Assembly (NCBI RefSeq): GCF_006210265.1
Contig: NZ_VCNC01000004.1
Coordinates: 372,001 to 436,000 of the forward strand
DNA: 64,000 nucleotides
DNA from: Desulfovibrio sp. UCD-KL4C
GTDB lineage: Bacteria > Desulfobacterota > Desulfovibrionia > Desulfovibrionales > Desulfovibrionaceae
Direction: 5' to 3'
Both the position numbers and the translations under genes were made by a program. Below are positions 1 through 8,865 of the stretch, one piece after another (within the stretch, counting starts at the first letter, position 1; each line of letters begins with the position of its first letter). The notes below the pieces were generated by a model. The model saw only the letters and a program-made list of their open reading frames with translations, was not told the DNA's origin and searched no databases.

Positions 1-1013
1 TTCTCGCAGTGGCGCACGGCAATGTTATTTTTTATCAGGTGTTCAATGAGACCTGTTGCATCCATGCCGACTCGCTGAACTTGGCAGAGCATAAAGTTTG
101 CCTGTGCAGGGAAAGTCTTAATGCCCGGTATTTTGGCGATTCCTTGAACAAGTTCTTCACGCAAGCGGGTGGTAGTTTCAATCGTCTGGCGCGCATACTC
201 TTCATCCTTGATGCATCTGAGTCCTACTGTCTGTGCGAGGAGGTTTACGGACCAGCAGGGCAGAATGTTTTTAAGTGCCATTATGATATCCGGTGAAGCA
301 AAAGCGAGGCCAAGGCGCAGTCCCGGGATGGCATAAAATTTGGTCAGCGAGAGAATCGTAATGACGTTGGGCGGGCGTTTGCCGGTGAGTCTTTCTAAAT
401 TTGGGATAAAGTCGGCAAAGGATTCATCAACGATAAAGCGTGAATCTGGATGGGCGCGTGCGATTTTTTTTAGTTCTTCTGGGTCAAATGCTGTACCTGT
501 GGGATTATTAGGCTGAGCCAAAAATACCAATGCAGGTGAAGCTGATAGGAAGGATGAAAGCTTATCGAAATCCGGCGCAAATCCTTTTTGCGGATCTAAA
601 GGAATTTGTTCTGTTTTAAGGCCTGCGATTGCGCAGGAACGCTCATAATCTACATAGCAAGGTACGGGGATTACAGCTCGCTTGTATCCGCCAAGGCGCG
701 TAATTGCGCTGATAAGTTCAGAAGCACCGTTTCCGGCAATACATTCTGTAGGCCATACGGAATACTTCTGACAGGCGGCAAGAGTAAGTTCAGCACTTTC
801 AGGATCAGGGTATTTGTCAACTTCATTAAGTGCGTTGATGACAACCTGCTGCAACCACGGCGGAGGTCCGAGTGGATTAATATTTGCGGAAAAATCAAGA
901 AGCTCGGACGAAGGGCATCCTGCCCGTTCAGCAAGTTTTTTAATGTTGCCGCCATGAGCGTACTTGGTTTCTTGTTTTGCCAGATTTGTGATATTGTCCT
1001 GTGTGGCCTGCAT
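1..1013 (-). CDS. cobD: CobD-like PLP aminotransferase / threonine-phosphate decarboxylase (partial, C-terminus off window)
   Basis: Class I/II PLP-dependent aminotransferase fold, cut by the left window edge. The N-terminus reads HGGNIKKLAERAG followed by LDFSANINPLGPP, the typical opening of CobD/CobC and of the related HisC group. The PLP lysine is seen in SLTKFYAIPGLRLG. CobD decarboxylates L-threonine phosphate to the aminopropanol phosphate linker of the cobalamin lower ligand; HisC instead makes histidinol phosphate. The HGGN opening favours CobD. The ATG at 1013 has a GGAGGG ribosome site just upstream on the minus strand. No other cobalamin gene is visible here, so the exact substrate is inferred. 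Confidence 0.8.
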   Translation of the reverse strand, partial: MQATQDNITNLAKQETKYAHGGNIKKLAERAGCPSSELLDFSANINPLGPPPWLQQVVINALNEVDKYPDPESAELTLAACQKYSVWPTECIAGNGASELISAITRLGGYKRAVIPVPCYVDYERSCAIAGLKTEQIPLDPQKGFAPDFDKLSSFLSASPALVFLAQPNNPTGTAFDPEELKKIARAHPDSRFIVDESFADFIPNLERLTGKRPPNVITILSLTKFYAIPGLRLGLAFASPDIIMALKNILPCWSVNLLAQTVGLRCIKDEEYARQTIETTTRLREELVQGIAKIPGIKTFPAQANFMLCQVQRVGMDATGLIEHLIKNNIAVRHCE

Positions 1014-1220
1014 CCGCTCCCTCCGTGGAGTGAAGATTCATGAATTTAATCTTCTATAGCGTTTATTGGAATTGGATTCAAACTAATCATTACTAGTGGA
1101 ATTTTAAAATAGTAAATCGCTAAGTTTATCAGATTGTTTACTATGTCTTTTATAGTGTTTTGAATTATGTTATAAAATTTAAGTAGTTCTTAAACTCCTT
1201 TGACCCTAATGGAAGAGTTA

Positions 1221-2024
1221 ATGAATAAAAAAAACATTATATTATATTTATTTATTTTTTTGGTTTTTTTGCCAATAAACAGTTACGCGGAAATTATTTG
1301 TTTGCGTATGTCTTCAACTGCTGACGGGAGGCATGAATACTTTTGTGAACTGCTTAAAACGGCTTTAGTTAATGACGGGCATGATGTTTATATTAAAAAA
1401 ATACCCGGACTACCTTTATTGCGTAAACTTAACATGCTTAAAAGTGGCGGGATAAGCATCGCTCGGCTTTTTAGAACTCCTGAACGTGATAAGGATTATA
1501 TTCCTATTCCGGTAAATCTGACAAACGGTTTAATTGGTAAAAGGGTGCTACTTATCCCTGCCGAGGATTTACATATTTATGAAAAGGTTAAAACTCTGGA
1601 TGAGTTTCGAAATATAAATAAAGTAGCTGCATTCGGTAAGAAGTGGTTTGATGTGGGGATTTGGAAGGAAAATGATTTGCCATATAAGGAAGTTGTGAAC
1701 GTTAACAATATATATAAAATGGTAGCTACAAAATCACGTGGTCTGGACTATTTTACTCGTGGATTTAACGAAGTTTTACAGTCTGTTAACAAGTATGATG
1801 CTTTAGTAATTGAGCCTCATTTGCTTCTGGAATATAATCATGATTTTATTTTTTATTTAAGCCCGCAGGAAGCCCGGCTAAAACCTGTTATTGGAAAGGC
1901 TCTTCTGCATGCAAAAAGTTCAGGGCTTATAGATAAATTAATCCATAAATACTGGAGTGTTAATTTTGAAGTTTTAAAGCCTGAAAATAGGACAGTCATT
2001 AAGCTTAAAAGTCTCACATACTAA
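1221..2024 (+). CDS. Periplasmic solute-binding protein, family 3 type, orphan
   Basis: A protein of about 267 residues with an N-terminal signal peptide (hydrophobic ILYLFIFLVFLPINSYA, likely cleaved before EIICL) and a body of the type II periplasmic-binding fold seen in amino-acid ABC receptors. The start at 1221 is chosen because GGAAG lies 5 bases upstream; an upstream in-frame TTG (1200) and ATG (1209) have no ribosome site and would put charged residues before the signal. No permease or ATPase gene is adjacent. Such single binding proteins are common in desulfovibrios and may feed sensors or remote transporters. The ligand cannot be named. Two similar lone genes lie at 4181 and 20954. 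Confidence 0.65.
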   Translation: MNKKNIILYLFIFLVFLPINSYAEIICLRMSSTADGRHEYFCELLKTALVNDGHDVYIKKIPGLPLLRKLNMLKSGGISIARLFRTPERDKDYIPIPVNLTNGLIGKRVLLIPAEDLHIYEKVKTLDEFRNINKVAAFGKKWFDVGIWKENDLPYKEVVNVNNIYKMVATKSRGLDYFTRGFNEVLQSVNKYDALVIEPHLLLEYNHDFIFYLSPQEARLKPVIGKALLHAKSSGLIDKLIHKYWSVNFEVLKPENRTVIKLKSLTY

Positions 2025-2077
2025 GATTTATTTTTTCCTCAGAAGTTCTTTTAAGAACTTCTGAGGAAAAATACTTT

Positions 2078-3073
2078 CTAGCCATTAACGCCTTTCATTC
2101 CTTCCTGGGTATATCTGTCACCAAGAACTTTATGTTCAATTAAAAGTTTATCGATAACTTGTAATTCTTTGTGAGAGAATGGCACTGTTAATGAATTTAT
2201 ATTTGAATCAAGATTTTTGATCTTGGTTGTACCAGGTATTGGAACAATGTTTTCACCTTGTGCCATTACCCATGCTAGCGAAAGCTGCGCAAGGGAACAG
2301 CCTTTTTTATCTGCGATTAAGCTAAGACTGTCTGCAATGGCTTTGTTGTTTTCATAAGCTTCCTTTTGAAAACGTGGCAGCATTTTTCTGACATCTGCGG
2401 GATTATCTTCAGCTAGTTTGCTGGAGCTTAAAAGGCCTCGGCAGATGGGGCTGTATGGAACAAAAGTTACACCCAGTTCCTTTGTCAGCGCCAGCATTTC
2501 CTTTTCAGGGTCACGGGTTAACATTGAATATTCAGACTGCAACGCAGAAACTGGATGAACTGCGTGTGCTCTGCGTAAAGTTTCCGCCGAAGCTTCGGAT
2601 ATTCCAATAGCTTTGATTTTGCCTTCTTTAACAAGTTTTGCCATTTCTCCGGTAGTTTCTTCAATCGGCGTATTCACATCAACTCGATGAATGTAATATA
2701 AATCAATGTAATCTGTGCCTAGTCTGCGTAAACTTTCATGGCAGGATTTGCGCACGTATTCAGGTTTACCGGATATGTCGCGGGCATATTCGCCGCTTGC
2801 TCGTACGATACCGAATTTTGTTGCGATAACGGCTTTATCGCGTCTATCTTTTAGAGCCGTAGCAAGCAGTTTTTCATTATGGCCTGCTCCGTACATATCT
2901 GCAGTATCAAAGAAATTCACTCCGCTTTCCAGAGCATGATGAATAAGTTTTGTGGCCTGTTCTTCGGAGGCAGGTTCTCCGTAGAATTCACTAAGTCCCA
3001 TACAGCCGAGTCCGAGTTTTGAAATTTTGATATCGCTGTTGCCTAATGTTTTAAAGTTTTTAATGCCAGACAT
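2078..3073 (-). CDS. Aldo/keto reductase
   Basis: 331 residues, the usual size for a single-domain NADPH-dependent aldo/keto reductase with a TIM-barrel fold. The opening LGNSDIKISKLGLGCMGLSEFYG and the motif FFDTADMYG are family hallmarks. The catalytic tetrad can be placed at Asp56, Tyr61, Lys86 and His129 (DLYYIHRVD). It resembles the AKR13-type group acting on diverse aldehydes and ketones; the real substrate is unknown. It is divergently transcribed from a LysR-type regulator 112 bases away, an arrangement that usually means the regulator controls the enzyme gene. Minus-strand ATG with a GGAGC-type ribosome site (read on that strand) just upstream. Confidence 0.88.
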   Translation of the reverse strand: MSGIKNFKTLGNSDIKISKLGLGCMGLSEFYGEPASEEQATKLIHHALESGVNFFDTADMYGAGHNEKLLATALKDRRDKAVIATKFGIVRASGEYARDISGKPEYVRKSCHESLRRLGTDYIDLYYIHRVDVNTPIEETTGEMAKLVKEGKIKAIGISEASAETLRRAHAVHPVSALQSEYSMLTRDPEKEMLALTKELGVTFVPYSPICRGLLSSSKLAEDNPADVRKMLPRFQKEAYENNKAIADSLSLIADKKGCSLAQLSLAWVMAQGENIVPIPGTTKIKNLDSNINSLTVPFSHKELQVIDKLLIEHKVLGDRYTQEGMKGVNG

Positions 3074-3185
3074 GTTGTGCTCCTTTTGTTTGAGTTAATT
3101 AGTAACTGAGTCCTTAAATATTCCTGTCATATAAATATGTCGAATATATCTTTTCAATTAGAGTAATATCTTTTATGTATTACTT

Positions 3186-4094
3186 ATGGAAACAAGACAA
3201 CTTCGATATTTTGTAACTGTGGCAGAGGAACTTCATTTCGGAAACGCGGCCAAGCGGCTTAACCTTTCTCAGCCGCCGCTTAGTCAGCAGATTATGAAGT
3301 TTGAAGATGAGCTTGGCGTGAAGCTTTTTGAACGGAATAAGCGTTCTGTAAAATTGACAGCCGCAGGTAAGTCTCTTTTGCAGGATGCTTATGCTATTTT
3401 AAAATCTATTGCTAAGGCAAAGCAGAATCTTCAGGAAGTCGCGTTAGGTAAGAAAGGTCAGCTACGTTTAGGGTATATTGGGCCTGCAATGGATGGAGCG
3501 CTTGCTGATATTATTCGTGAGTACAAGGCAAAGTATCCTGACGTGACTTTTATTTTGGATGAGATGTCGACAAACCTTCAGCTTAAAGAAGCTGCACAGG
3601 GTCGAATTGATGTAGGTGTGGTCAGACTTTTCAAGCATGATTTAGGTGATCTTAAAGGGAAGGTTTTTCATAAAGAACGGTATGCTGTTGCTGTTCCTTC
3701 CGCTCATAAATTTTCTAGTAAATCTGAGATAGATGTTGCGGAACTGGCTGGTGAACCTTTGATTTTCCAACCGCGGGAAAGTCAGCCTCGTCTTTATGAT
3801 GAATGGTTTAGGGTTTTTGCAGAAGCCGGATTCAGCCCTAGAGTGGTTCAGGAGTCTGTAACAAAATCAGCTTCCTTAGCGCTGGCTGCCGCAGGAATAG
3901 GGCTTGCCATTGTTCCGGAAAGTTTAGCAAAACGCAGACTTGCCGGAGTGCAGTTTAAGCCTCTTGCCGGAAATATTCCATCGCTTGAAATGCATATTAT
4001 TTATAATTCGAACCAAGTTTTTCCAGCATTGGAAAATTTTTTAAAAATTGTTAGTGAAATTTCTAGGTGTGATTTTTGGGATAATGTGCTGTAG
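3186..4094 (+). CDS. LysR-family transcriptional regulator
   Basis: 302 residues, standard LysR length. Residues 1-60 carry the winged helix-turn-helix (LRYFVTVAEELHFGNAAKRL, then SQPPLSQQI and ELGVKLFER); the remaining two thirds form the periplasmic-binding-like effector domain. The phrase AEELHFGNAAKRLNLSQPPLSQQI is typical of the BenM/CatM/AlsR-like branch. It is divergent from the aldo/keto reductase gene, and the shared 112-base gap presumably holds the operator. The co-inducer is not predictable. Ends with a short nondescript stretch before the next binding-protein gene. Confidence 0.9.
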   Translation: METRQLRYFVTVAEELHFGNAAKRLNLSQPPLSQQIMKFEDELGVKLFERNKRSVKLTAAGKSLLQDAYAILKSIAKAKQNLQEVALGKKGQLRLGYIGPAMDGALADIIREYKAKYPDVTFILDEMSTNLQLKEAAQGRIDVGVVRLFKHDLGDLKGKVFHKERYAVAVPSAHKFSSKSEIDVAELAGEPLIFQPRESQPRLYDEWFRVFAEAGFSPRVVQESVTKSASLALAAAGIGLAIVPESLAKRRLAGVQFKPLAGNIPSLEMHIIYNSNQVFPALENFLKIVSEISRCDFWDNVL

Positions 4095-4180
4095 TGCATT
4101 AATTGGTAAGTATAGAAATGGGTAAAAAACAATATGAAATAATTTTAATAGAGCTTTTTTGATAGTTATAAGGACGGGGC

Positions 4181-5008
4181 ATGGGGTTAACCATAATGAA
4201 AGAACTGGTATTAAGTTTTATAATTTTGGCTTTTTTTTGTTCAAATGTTTTTTCTTCTGCTGAATTACGAATTTCATCAATAGTATATCCTCCCATAGTC
4301 GCTGAACAAGTTCTTCCCGGGCTAGGTTATGGAATGTGCAGAGACATCGTGACAGAAGCGTTTAAGGCTGTTTCGGTAGGAACCTCTTATGATTTATTGC
4401 CTCTGACTAGAAGCGTTTGGTCTATTGTTCGGAGAAAAGATCCTGCATGTATAGGGACTATGGAATGGTTTAAAAAAGCTGGTCAAGATGATCTTGTTGA
4501 TTATGTTGATATTATTAATTTAAATTTTATGGGGTTTTATAAAAAAAGTAGTTTCCCCGATGGAGTCGCTTTTAACTCTTTGAATGAATTAAGGGATTAT
4601 CGGTTTGGAAATGTGCGTGGAAGTGGAAGCCAGAAAACCCTCGAAGCTGCGAAGCTTAAAGTCGATTTTGCACATGATATAAGATTAAATTTTTTGAAAT
4701 TGAATGCCGGGCGTACTGATTTTGCAGTGGCTTTCCGTGTGACTGGTAATTATCTGGTAAAAGAATTGTTTCCAAATAATGTTTTTGATTTTGCCTATAT
4801 GAAAAAACCGCTGCTTAACGCTCCCATTTCACTTATTTTCTTAAAAGATAAAGTGAAGATTAAAAAAAGATTTTTAGCCGGCTTAAAAATAATCGCAAAG
4901 AACGGCACATACCTCAGTATTTTAGAAAGATATTATGGCGAAGAAAGTATTCCTGCGGGGACTATACCGGAGTTTCTGCTGAAGGATATGGGGGCTGGAA
5001 AAAAATAA
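4181..5008 (+). CDS. Periplasmic solute-binding protein, family 3 type, orphan
   Basis: 275 residues. N-terminal signal peptide (LVLSFIILAFFCSNVFSSA) followed by a type II periplasmic-binding domain with the familiar pattern of a ligand-site region near residue 60 (PLTRSVW) and a mid-protein lobe crossing (LRDYRFGNVRGSG). An AGGACGGGG ribosome site precedes the ATG at 4181; a second in-frame ATG at 4196 would also leave an intact signal peptide. No ABC permease or ATPase is adjacent. The gene converges on the diguanylate cyclase gene, with 3 bases between the two stop codons. Ligand unknown. Confidence 0.68.
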   Translation: MGLTIMKELVLSFIILAFFCSNVFSSAELRISSIVYPPIVAEQVLPGLGYGMCRDIVTEAFKAVSVGTSYDLLPLTRSVWSIVRRKDPACIGTMEWFKKAGQDDLVDYVDIINLNFMGFYKKSSFPDGVAFNSLNELRDYRFGNVRGSGSQKTLEAAKLKVDFAHDIRLNFLKLNAGRTDFAVAFRVTGNYLVKELFPNNVFDFAYMKKPLLNAPISLIFLKDKVKIKKRFLAGLKIIAKNGTYLSILERYYGEESIPAGTIPEFLLKDMGAGKK

Positions 5009-5011
5009 TCT

Positions 5012-6019
5012 TTACTCTTCAAAAACAATCCTGTTTCGTCCGGCTTCTTTTGCAAGATAAAGTCTTTTATCTGCAATTCTCATCATATTATCGCCTAAGA
5101 TCAAATCACACTCGTTAAGGTTGGCTACACCTGCGCTTATGGTAACTGTTATTTCTCCGCCGGAAGTAAGTAGTTTTGTTCCAGCGCATCCCGCGCGCAT
5201 GCGTTCTGCTACTAACATTGCATCTTCTTTTTTAGATCCGGGCATAAGCACAGCGAATTCTTCTCCGCCGTATCTGCAAACGATATCCGCGCCTCGTCTG
5301 GAGTTTTGAAGCAGGATGTCTGCAACCTGCTTAAGTGCTTCATCGCCCACAGCATGACCGTAGGAGTCGTTGATCAGCTTGAAGAGGTCTATATCGATCA
5401 TTATTACGGAAAGCTCACCACCTCTACGTTTAATTCTTTGAGTTTCCTCGTCCATTCTTATGAAAAGATAACGGCGCATATATAGGCCCGTTAAACTGTC
5501 TTCTATTGTCTGACGGAACAGTTCCGAGTTTTCAAATGATATGGCGGCAACTGTTGAAACGATACCAAGCTGGAAAAGTTCTGAATTAGACCATGGCCTG
5601 AGACTGTCGCGGTGCAGAGTTACAAAGCCCTTAACCAAGTCGCGCGACCCTACTAGCGGAATACATAAACACGTCCCGCATTCCTCAATGCAGCCGTCAC
5701 CGGGCAATGGATAAAATGAATTTTTGCATTTTGCTCTGGCTACTGGAGCGCGGCTTTGCGCGGCTTCTGCCATTGCTTTAGTCATGGGGATTTCTTCGTC
5801 AGGAAATGTTCTTTCATGGTTTAAAGATGCAGCTTTTACAATCAGGCTATTGTCGCGGTCATACATCATTATTGCGGCTTCGTTGCATGATCCAAGATCA
5901 CAGAAAGCCTCTAAGGCACGGTCTAAAAGAGTGTCTCTGTCCATCTCCATTGCCAGAAGTCTGGTTGCAAAATTGACAGTCAGTAGCGTTGCATCAAAGT
6001 CAAATTTGTCTATATTCAT
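5012..6019 (-). CDS. GAF-GGDEF diguanylate cyclase
   Basis: 335 residues with an N-terminal GAF-like sensor domain (about 10-165) and a C-terminal GGDEF domain (about 170-335) that makes cyclic di-GMP from two GTP. The active-site signature GGEEF is at 251-255 and is intact, with the GTP/metal-binding DIDLFKLINDSYGH region near 209-222. An RxxD inhibitory site (R242-G-A-D245) sits exactly five residues before GGEEF, so product feedback inhibition is expected. The GAF part has several cysteines (CGTCLC at about 114-119), which may bind a cofactor or sense redox. No transmembrane segment is visible, so it should be cytoplasmic. Transcribed alone, away from the YheO-type regulator. Confidence 0.92.
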   Translation of the reverse strand: MNIDKFDFDATLLTVNFATRLLAMEMDRDTLLDRALEAFCDLGSCNEAAIMMYDRDNSLIVKAASLNHERTFPDEEIPMTKAMAEAAQSRAPVARAKCKNSFYPLPGDGCIEECGTCLCIPLVGSRDLVKGFVTLHRDSLRPWSNSELFQLGIVSTVAAISFENSELFRQTIEDSLTGLYMRRYLFIRMDEETQRIKRRGGELSVIMIDIDLFKLINDSYGHAVGDEALKQVADILLQNSRRGADIVCRYGGEEFAVLMPGSKKEDAMLVAERMRAGCAGTKLLTSGGEITVTISAGVANLNECDLILGDNMMRIADKRLYLAKEAGRNRIVFEE

Positions 6020-6213
6020 ATCTGTTCTCGTATTTATAGTGATTAATTTATTAATATTTTATTTATATATAATTATTACAAGTGACTTAATATCAATCTT
6101 AGTCAAATTATTCACTCAATTAATTCTTTTAATAATTCTGAAAAGATATGTCCATTCATAAAGAATTATTTAAAAACAGTTAATTGCCTACCTTAATGAT
6201 TCACTTTTAAAGA

Positions 6214-6241
6214 TTGACATTTTTCTAGACATGCGCATAAT
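6214..6241 (+). promoter_or_regulatory. Predicted sigma-70 promoter of the YheO-type regulator gene
   Basis: TTGACA at 6214-6219 and CATAAT at 6236-6241 with a 16-base spacer. The -10 element overlaps the first possible ATG (6231) of the downstream reading frame, which argues that translation begins later, at the TTG at 6285. Confidence 0.5.
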
Positions 6242-6284
6242 TTTTATGGCGGTGATAATTTTTTATTACGAAAGGGAGGGAAGT

Positions 6285-7007
6285 TTGGCGGGTAAGACAG
6301 GTTCAAAGCACGAGATTCTTAATGGGTATATTTCTTTTGTAAATTTTTTAGGGACTTTTCTCGGAGAGAATTGCGAAGTGGTTCTTCATGATACAAATAA
6401 TAAAGAGAAGTCTGTTCTTGCCATTGCTAACGATCATATTTCAGGCCGCCGTATAGGGGCTCCGTTGACAGATCTTGCTTTGAAGTTTGTTATAAATAAA
6501 GTTTATGAAAAGCAGGATTGGGTTATGGGATATACGACTAAGTCCCGTGATGGACGTGTCCTGCATTCTGCGACCTATTTTATAAGAGACGGAAATGGGG
6601 AACTTGTCGGTATGATTTGTATGAATATGGATACCTCAGATATCTTGGCTGCGCGAGATATTATGAACAGGTTTATAAGCAGCGCAGGATTCGAAAAGAC
6701 TCAAAAAAAAGAATTGTTTGCAACGTCTGACCCTATTGCTGAAGCTGATCGATCCGAGCCTGTGGAACATTTTGAAACTTTTCCGCATTCAATGGAAGAC
6801 CTTACTGAATCTCTTATCTCAAAAGTTGTAGAGGATACTAAAGTTCTCCCCGAGAGAATGACCTCTGATGAAAAATTGGCGGTGGTAGCAACACTGAACG
6901 ATCACGGTGTCTTTATGCTTAAAGGCACAATCCGGGTAGTTGCAAAACATTTGGCAGTATCAGAGGCTACATTATATCGGTATCTTCAAAAAATTAACGT
7001 AAAATAA
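6285..7007 (+). CDS. YheO/DauR-type PAS and helix-turn-helix transcriptional regulator
   Basis: About 240 residues. The N-terminal part (to about 120 residues) matches the YheO-type PAS sensor, with the stretch FLGENCEVVLHD and the VKNKxDGRxLxS-like region GYTTKSRDGRVLHSATYFI. The C-terminal 65 residues are a YheO-type helix-turn-helix (EKLAVVATLNDHGVFMLKG, then VAKHLAVSEATLYRYL). Family members such as DauR regulate amino-acid catabolism. The TTG at 6285 is preferred because GGGAGGG lies just upstream and the longer ATG start overlaps the promoter. It is followed by its own terminator and then the ridA-transporter-desulfidase operon, which it probably controls; the effector is unknown. Confidence 0.85.
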   Translation: MAGKTGSKHEILNGYISFVNFLGTFLGENCEVVLHDTNNKEKSVLAIANDHISGRRIGAPLTDLALKFVINKVYEKQDWVMGYTTKSRDGRVLHSATYFIRDGNGELVGMICMNMDTSDILAARDIMNRFISSAGFEKTQKKELFATSDPIAEADRSEPVEHFETFPHSMEDLTESLISKVVEDTKVLPERMTSDEKLAVVATLNDHGVFMLKGTIRVVAKHLAVSEATLYRYLQKINVK

Positions 7008-7024
7008 GCCTTTTTTTATAAGAA

Positions 7025-7058
7025 GCCTGAAAATGTCTGTTTTCAGGCATTTTTTTTT
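7025..7058 (+). terminator. Rho-independent terminator after the YheO-type regulator gene
   Basis: Perfect 9-bp stem GCCTGAAAA / TTTTCAGGC with loop TGTCTG, followed by A and eight T residues. Confidence 0.9.
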
Positions 7059-7101
7059 GCGAGATGTGATAATAAATTTTTATCAATAAGATAATTTCTT
7101 A

Positions 7102-7130
7102 TTGACGCACGGTTATTTTATTCCTATGAG
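7102..7130 (+). promoter_or_regulatory. Predicted sigma-70 promoter of the ridA operon
   Basis: TTGACG at 7102-7107 and TATGAG at 7125-7130 with a 17-base spacer. The terminator upstream means the operon needs its own promoter. Downstream (7140-7165) an imperfect dyad GCAATCA...GGTTGC could be a regulator site. Confidence 0.5.
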
Positions 7131-7201
7131 AAGGGCGTTGCAATCATTCTTTGGTTGCTTGGTCTAAATAAAATAAGAAATTAGTTATAAGGAGAAACAA
7201 A

Positions 7202-7576
7202 ATGAAGAAAGTTATCGTAAGCGAAAAGGCTCCAGCAGCAATCGGATGTTATTCTCATGCAATCGAAGCAGGAAATATGGTTTTCACATCTGGACAGCTG
7301 CCAATTGATGCTACCACAGGTAAAATGCCTGAAACAGCAGCTGAACAGGCAAAACAGTCTCTTGAAAATGTTAAGCATATTCTCGAAGCAGCAGGATTGA
7401 CCATGGATGATACTGTAAAAACTACTGTATACATCAAAAATATTGGAGATTTCCCTGCAATAAACGAAGTATATGCAACTTATTTCGCAGAACCTTTCCC
7501 AGCTAGAAGCTGTTTTGAAGTAGGTAATCTGCCTCTTGGAGCACTGGTTGAAATAGAGGTAATTGCTTCTAAATAA
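7202..7576 (+). CDS. ridA: RidA-family reactive enamine/imine deaminase
   Basis: 124 residues, the usual YjgF/YER057c/UK114 length. Family marks are visible: AIGCYSHAIEAGNMVFTSGQLP near the N-terminus, the arginine in PARSCFEVGNLP (about residue 103) that holds the substrate carboxylate, and the closing LGALVEIEVIA. RidA hydrolyses 2-aminoacrylate and related enamines to keto acids and ammonia, protecting PLP enzymes. Here it is the first gene of an operon whose last gene encodes a cysteine desulfidase-type enzyme, a reaction that releases 2-aminoacrylate, so it probably clears a local toxic intermediate. AAGGAG ribosome site 6 bases before the ATG. Confidence 0.95.
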   Translation: MKKVIVSEKAPAAIGCYSHAIEAGNMVFTSGQLPIDATTGKMPETAAEQAKQSLENVKHILEAAGLTMDDTVKTTVYIKNIGDFPAINEVYATYFAEPFPARSCFEVGNLPLGALVEIEVIASK

Positions 7577-7650
7577 TTTAGACTAGTGGCTGTGTGGTGA
7601 GTGGAAATTTAGAAAGATTGATTTGAAAAAGCATATTTATGGGGTGTAAA

Positions 7651-8865
7651 ATGTCTTCAGAATCACGGTTGAAAGAATTCGGCTTGATATTTAAGCTTCT
7701 CGTTGGGATTGCGGCAGGTGTTGTAATAGGACTATTTGCTAATGATGCTGTAATGGAAGTAATGGTTACAGTTAAATACGTAATCGGCCAGTTAATATAT
7801 TATACTGTTCCGCTTGTTGTTATTGGTTTTATTGCACCTGCTATTACAAGACTTGGTCATAACGCTCACAAAATGCTGGGCGCCGGAGTTGGTCTTGCGT
7901 ATCTTTCAGCGGCTGGAGCTGCCACAATGGCTACCATTGCTGGATATGCTATCATTCCACATCTTTCTATTGCTACTCAGATGGAAGGGCTGCAGGAACT
8001 TCCTAAGGTTGTTTTCCAGTTAAATATACCACCGATTATGTCTGTTATGACTGCGCTTGTCACAGCCATTATTATAGGAATTGCTACAATCTGGACTCAG
8101 GCTAAAAATTTTGAAAACATGTTGGGTGAATTTGAATCAATTATGATGCAGGTTGTTAATCGCATTATTATTCCTATTCTTCCTGTTTTCATTGCTGCAA
8201 CGTTTGCTGGACTTGCTTACGAAGGAAGCCTGACTCATCAGCTTCCCGTATTCCTTGAAGTTATCGTAATCGTTTTGATCGGGCATTTCATCTGGCTCAC
8301 AGTCCTTTACACAATTGCCGCTGTTATTTCTAAAAAGAACCCAATGGAAGTTGCAAAGCATTATTTCCCTGCATATCTGACAGCTGTCGGAACAATGTCC
8401 AGTGCTGCAACATTGCCGGTTTCACTGGAATGTGCCGGTAAATCAGAGGTTCTTTGTAAAGACACCGTTGAATTTATGGTTCCACTTGGAGCTACTATCC
8501 ATCTATGTGGTTCAGTTTTGACTGAAACATTTTTTGCCATGACTATCTCAATGATGCTTTACGGTCATATGCCAACAGTTGGAACAATGGCATTGTTTGT
8601 CGGTCTTTTCGGAATATTTGCAATCGGTGCTCCCGGCGTTCCCGGTGGAACTGTTATGGCTTCACTCGGAATCGTTGTTGGTGTTTTAGGGTTTGACCCT
8701 GCCGGTGTAGCTCTTCTTCTTGCAGTTTTTGCATTACAGGATAGCTTTGGAACGGCATGCAACGTTACTGGTGACGGAGCTCTTGCTCTGATGCTTGAAG
8801 GGATTTTTAACCGTCATGGTGAGCTGGATAAATTACATCTCAGCCCTGAAGGACAGGATATATAA
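7651..8865 (+). CDS. Dicarboxylate/amino acid:cation symporter (DAACS family)
   Basis: About 404 residues with eight or more hydrophobic segments, matching the glutamate/serine/dicarboxylate symporter family. The C-terminal half holds the substrate and ion-binding region with the serine-rich hairpin (TAVGTMSSAATLPVSLECA), the segment PLGATIHLCGSVLTETFFA and the late LQDSFGTACNVTGDGAL loop. The ATG at 7651 is chosen over 7639 because GGGGTG is correctly spaced before it. It sits between ridA and a desulfidase-type gene, overlapping the latter by one base, so it likely imports the amino acid that is broken down (cysteine, serine or a relative). Substrate inferred from context only. Confidence 0.85.
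   Translation: MSSESRLKEFGLIFKLLVGIAAGVVIGLFANDAVMEVMVTVKYVIGQLIYYTVPLVVIGFIAPAITRLGHNAHKMLGAGVGLAYLSAAGAATMATIAGYAIIPHLSIATQMEGLQELPKVVFQLNIPPIMSVMTALVTAIIIGIATIWTQAKNFENMLGEFESIMMQVVNRIIIPILPVFIAATFAGLAYEGSLTHQLPVFLEVIVIVLIGHFIWLTVLYTIAAVISKKNPMEVAKHYFPAYLTAVGTMSSAATLPVSLECAGKSEVLCKDTVEFMVPLGATIHLCGSVLTETFFAMTISMMLYGHMPTVGTMALFVGLFGIFAIGAPGVPGGTVMASLGIVVGVLGFDPAGVALLLAVFALQDSFGTACNVTGDGALALMLEGIFNRHGELDKLHLSPEGQDI

Noticed and set aside
606-1043. 145-residue plus-strand frame
   Set aside because: Opposite strand of the CobD-like gene, whose PLP lysine and N-terminal motifs are clear.
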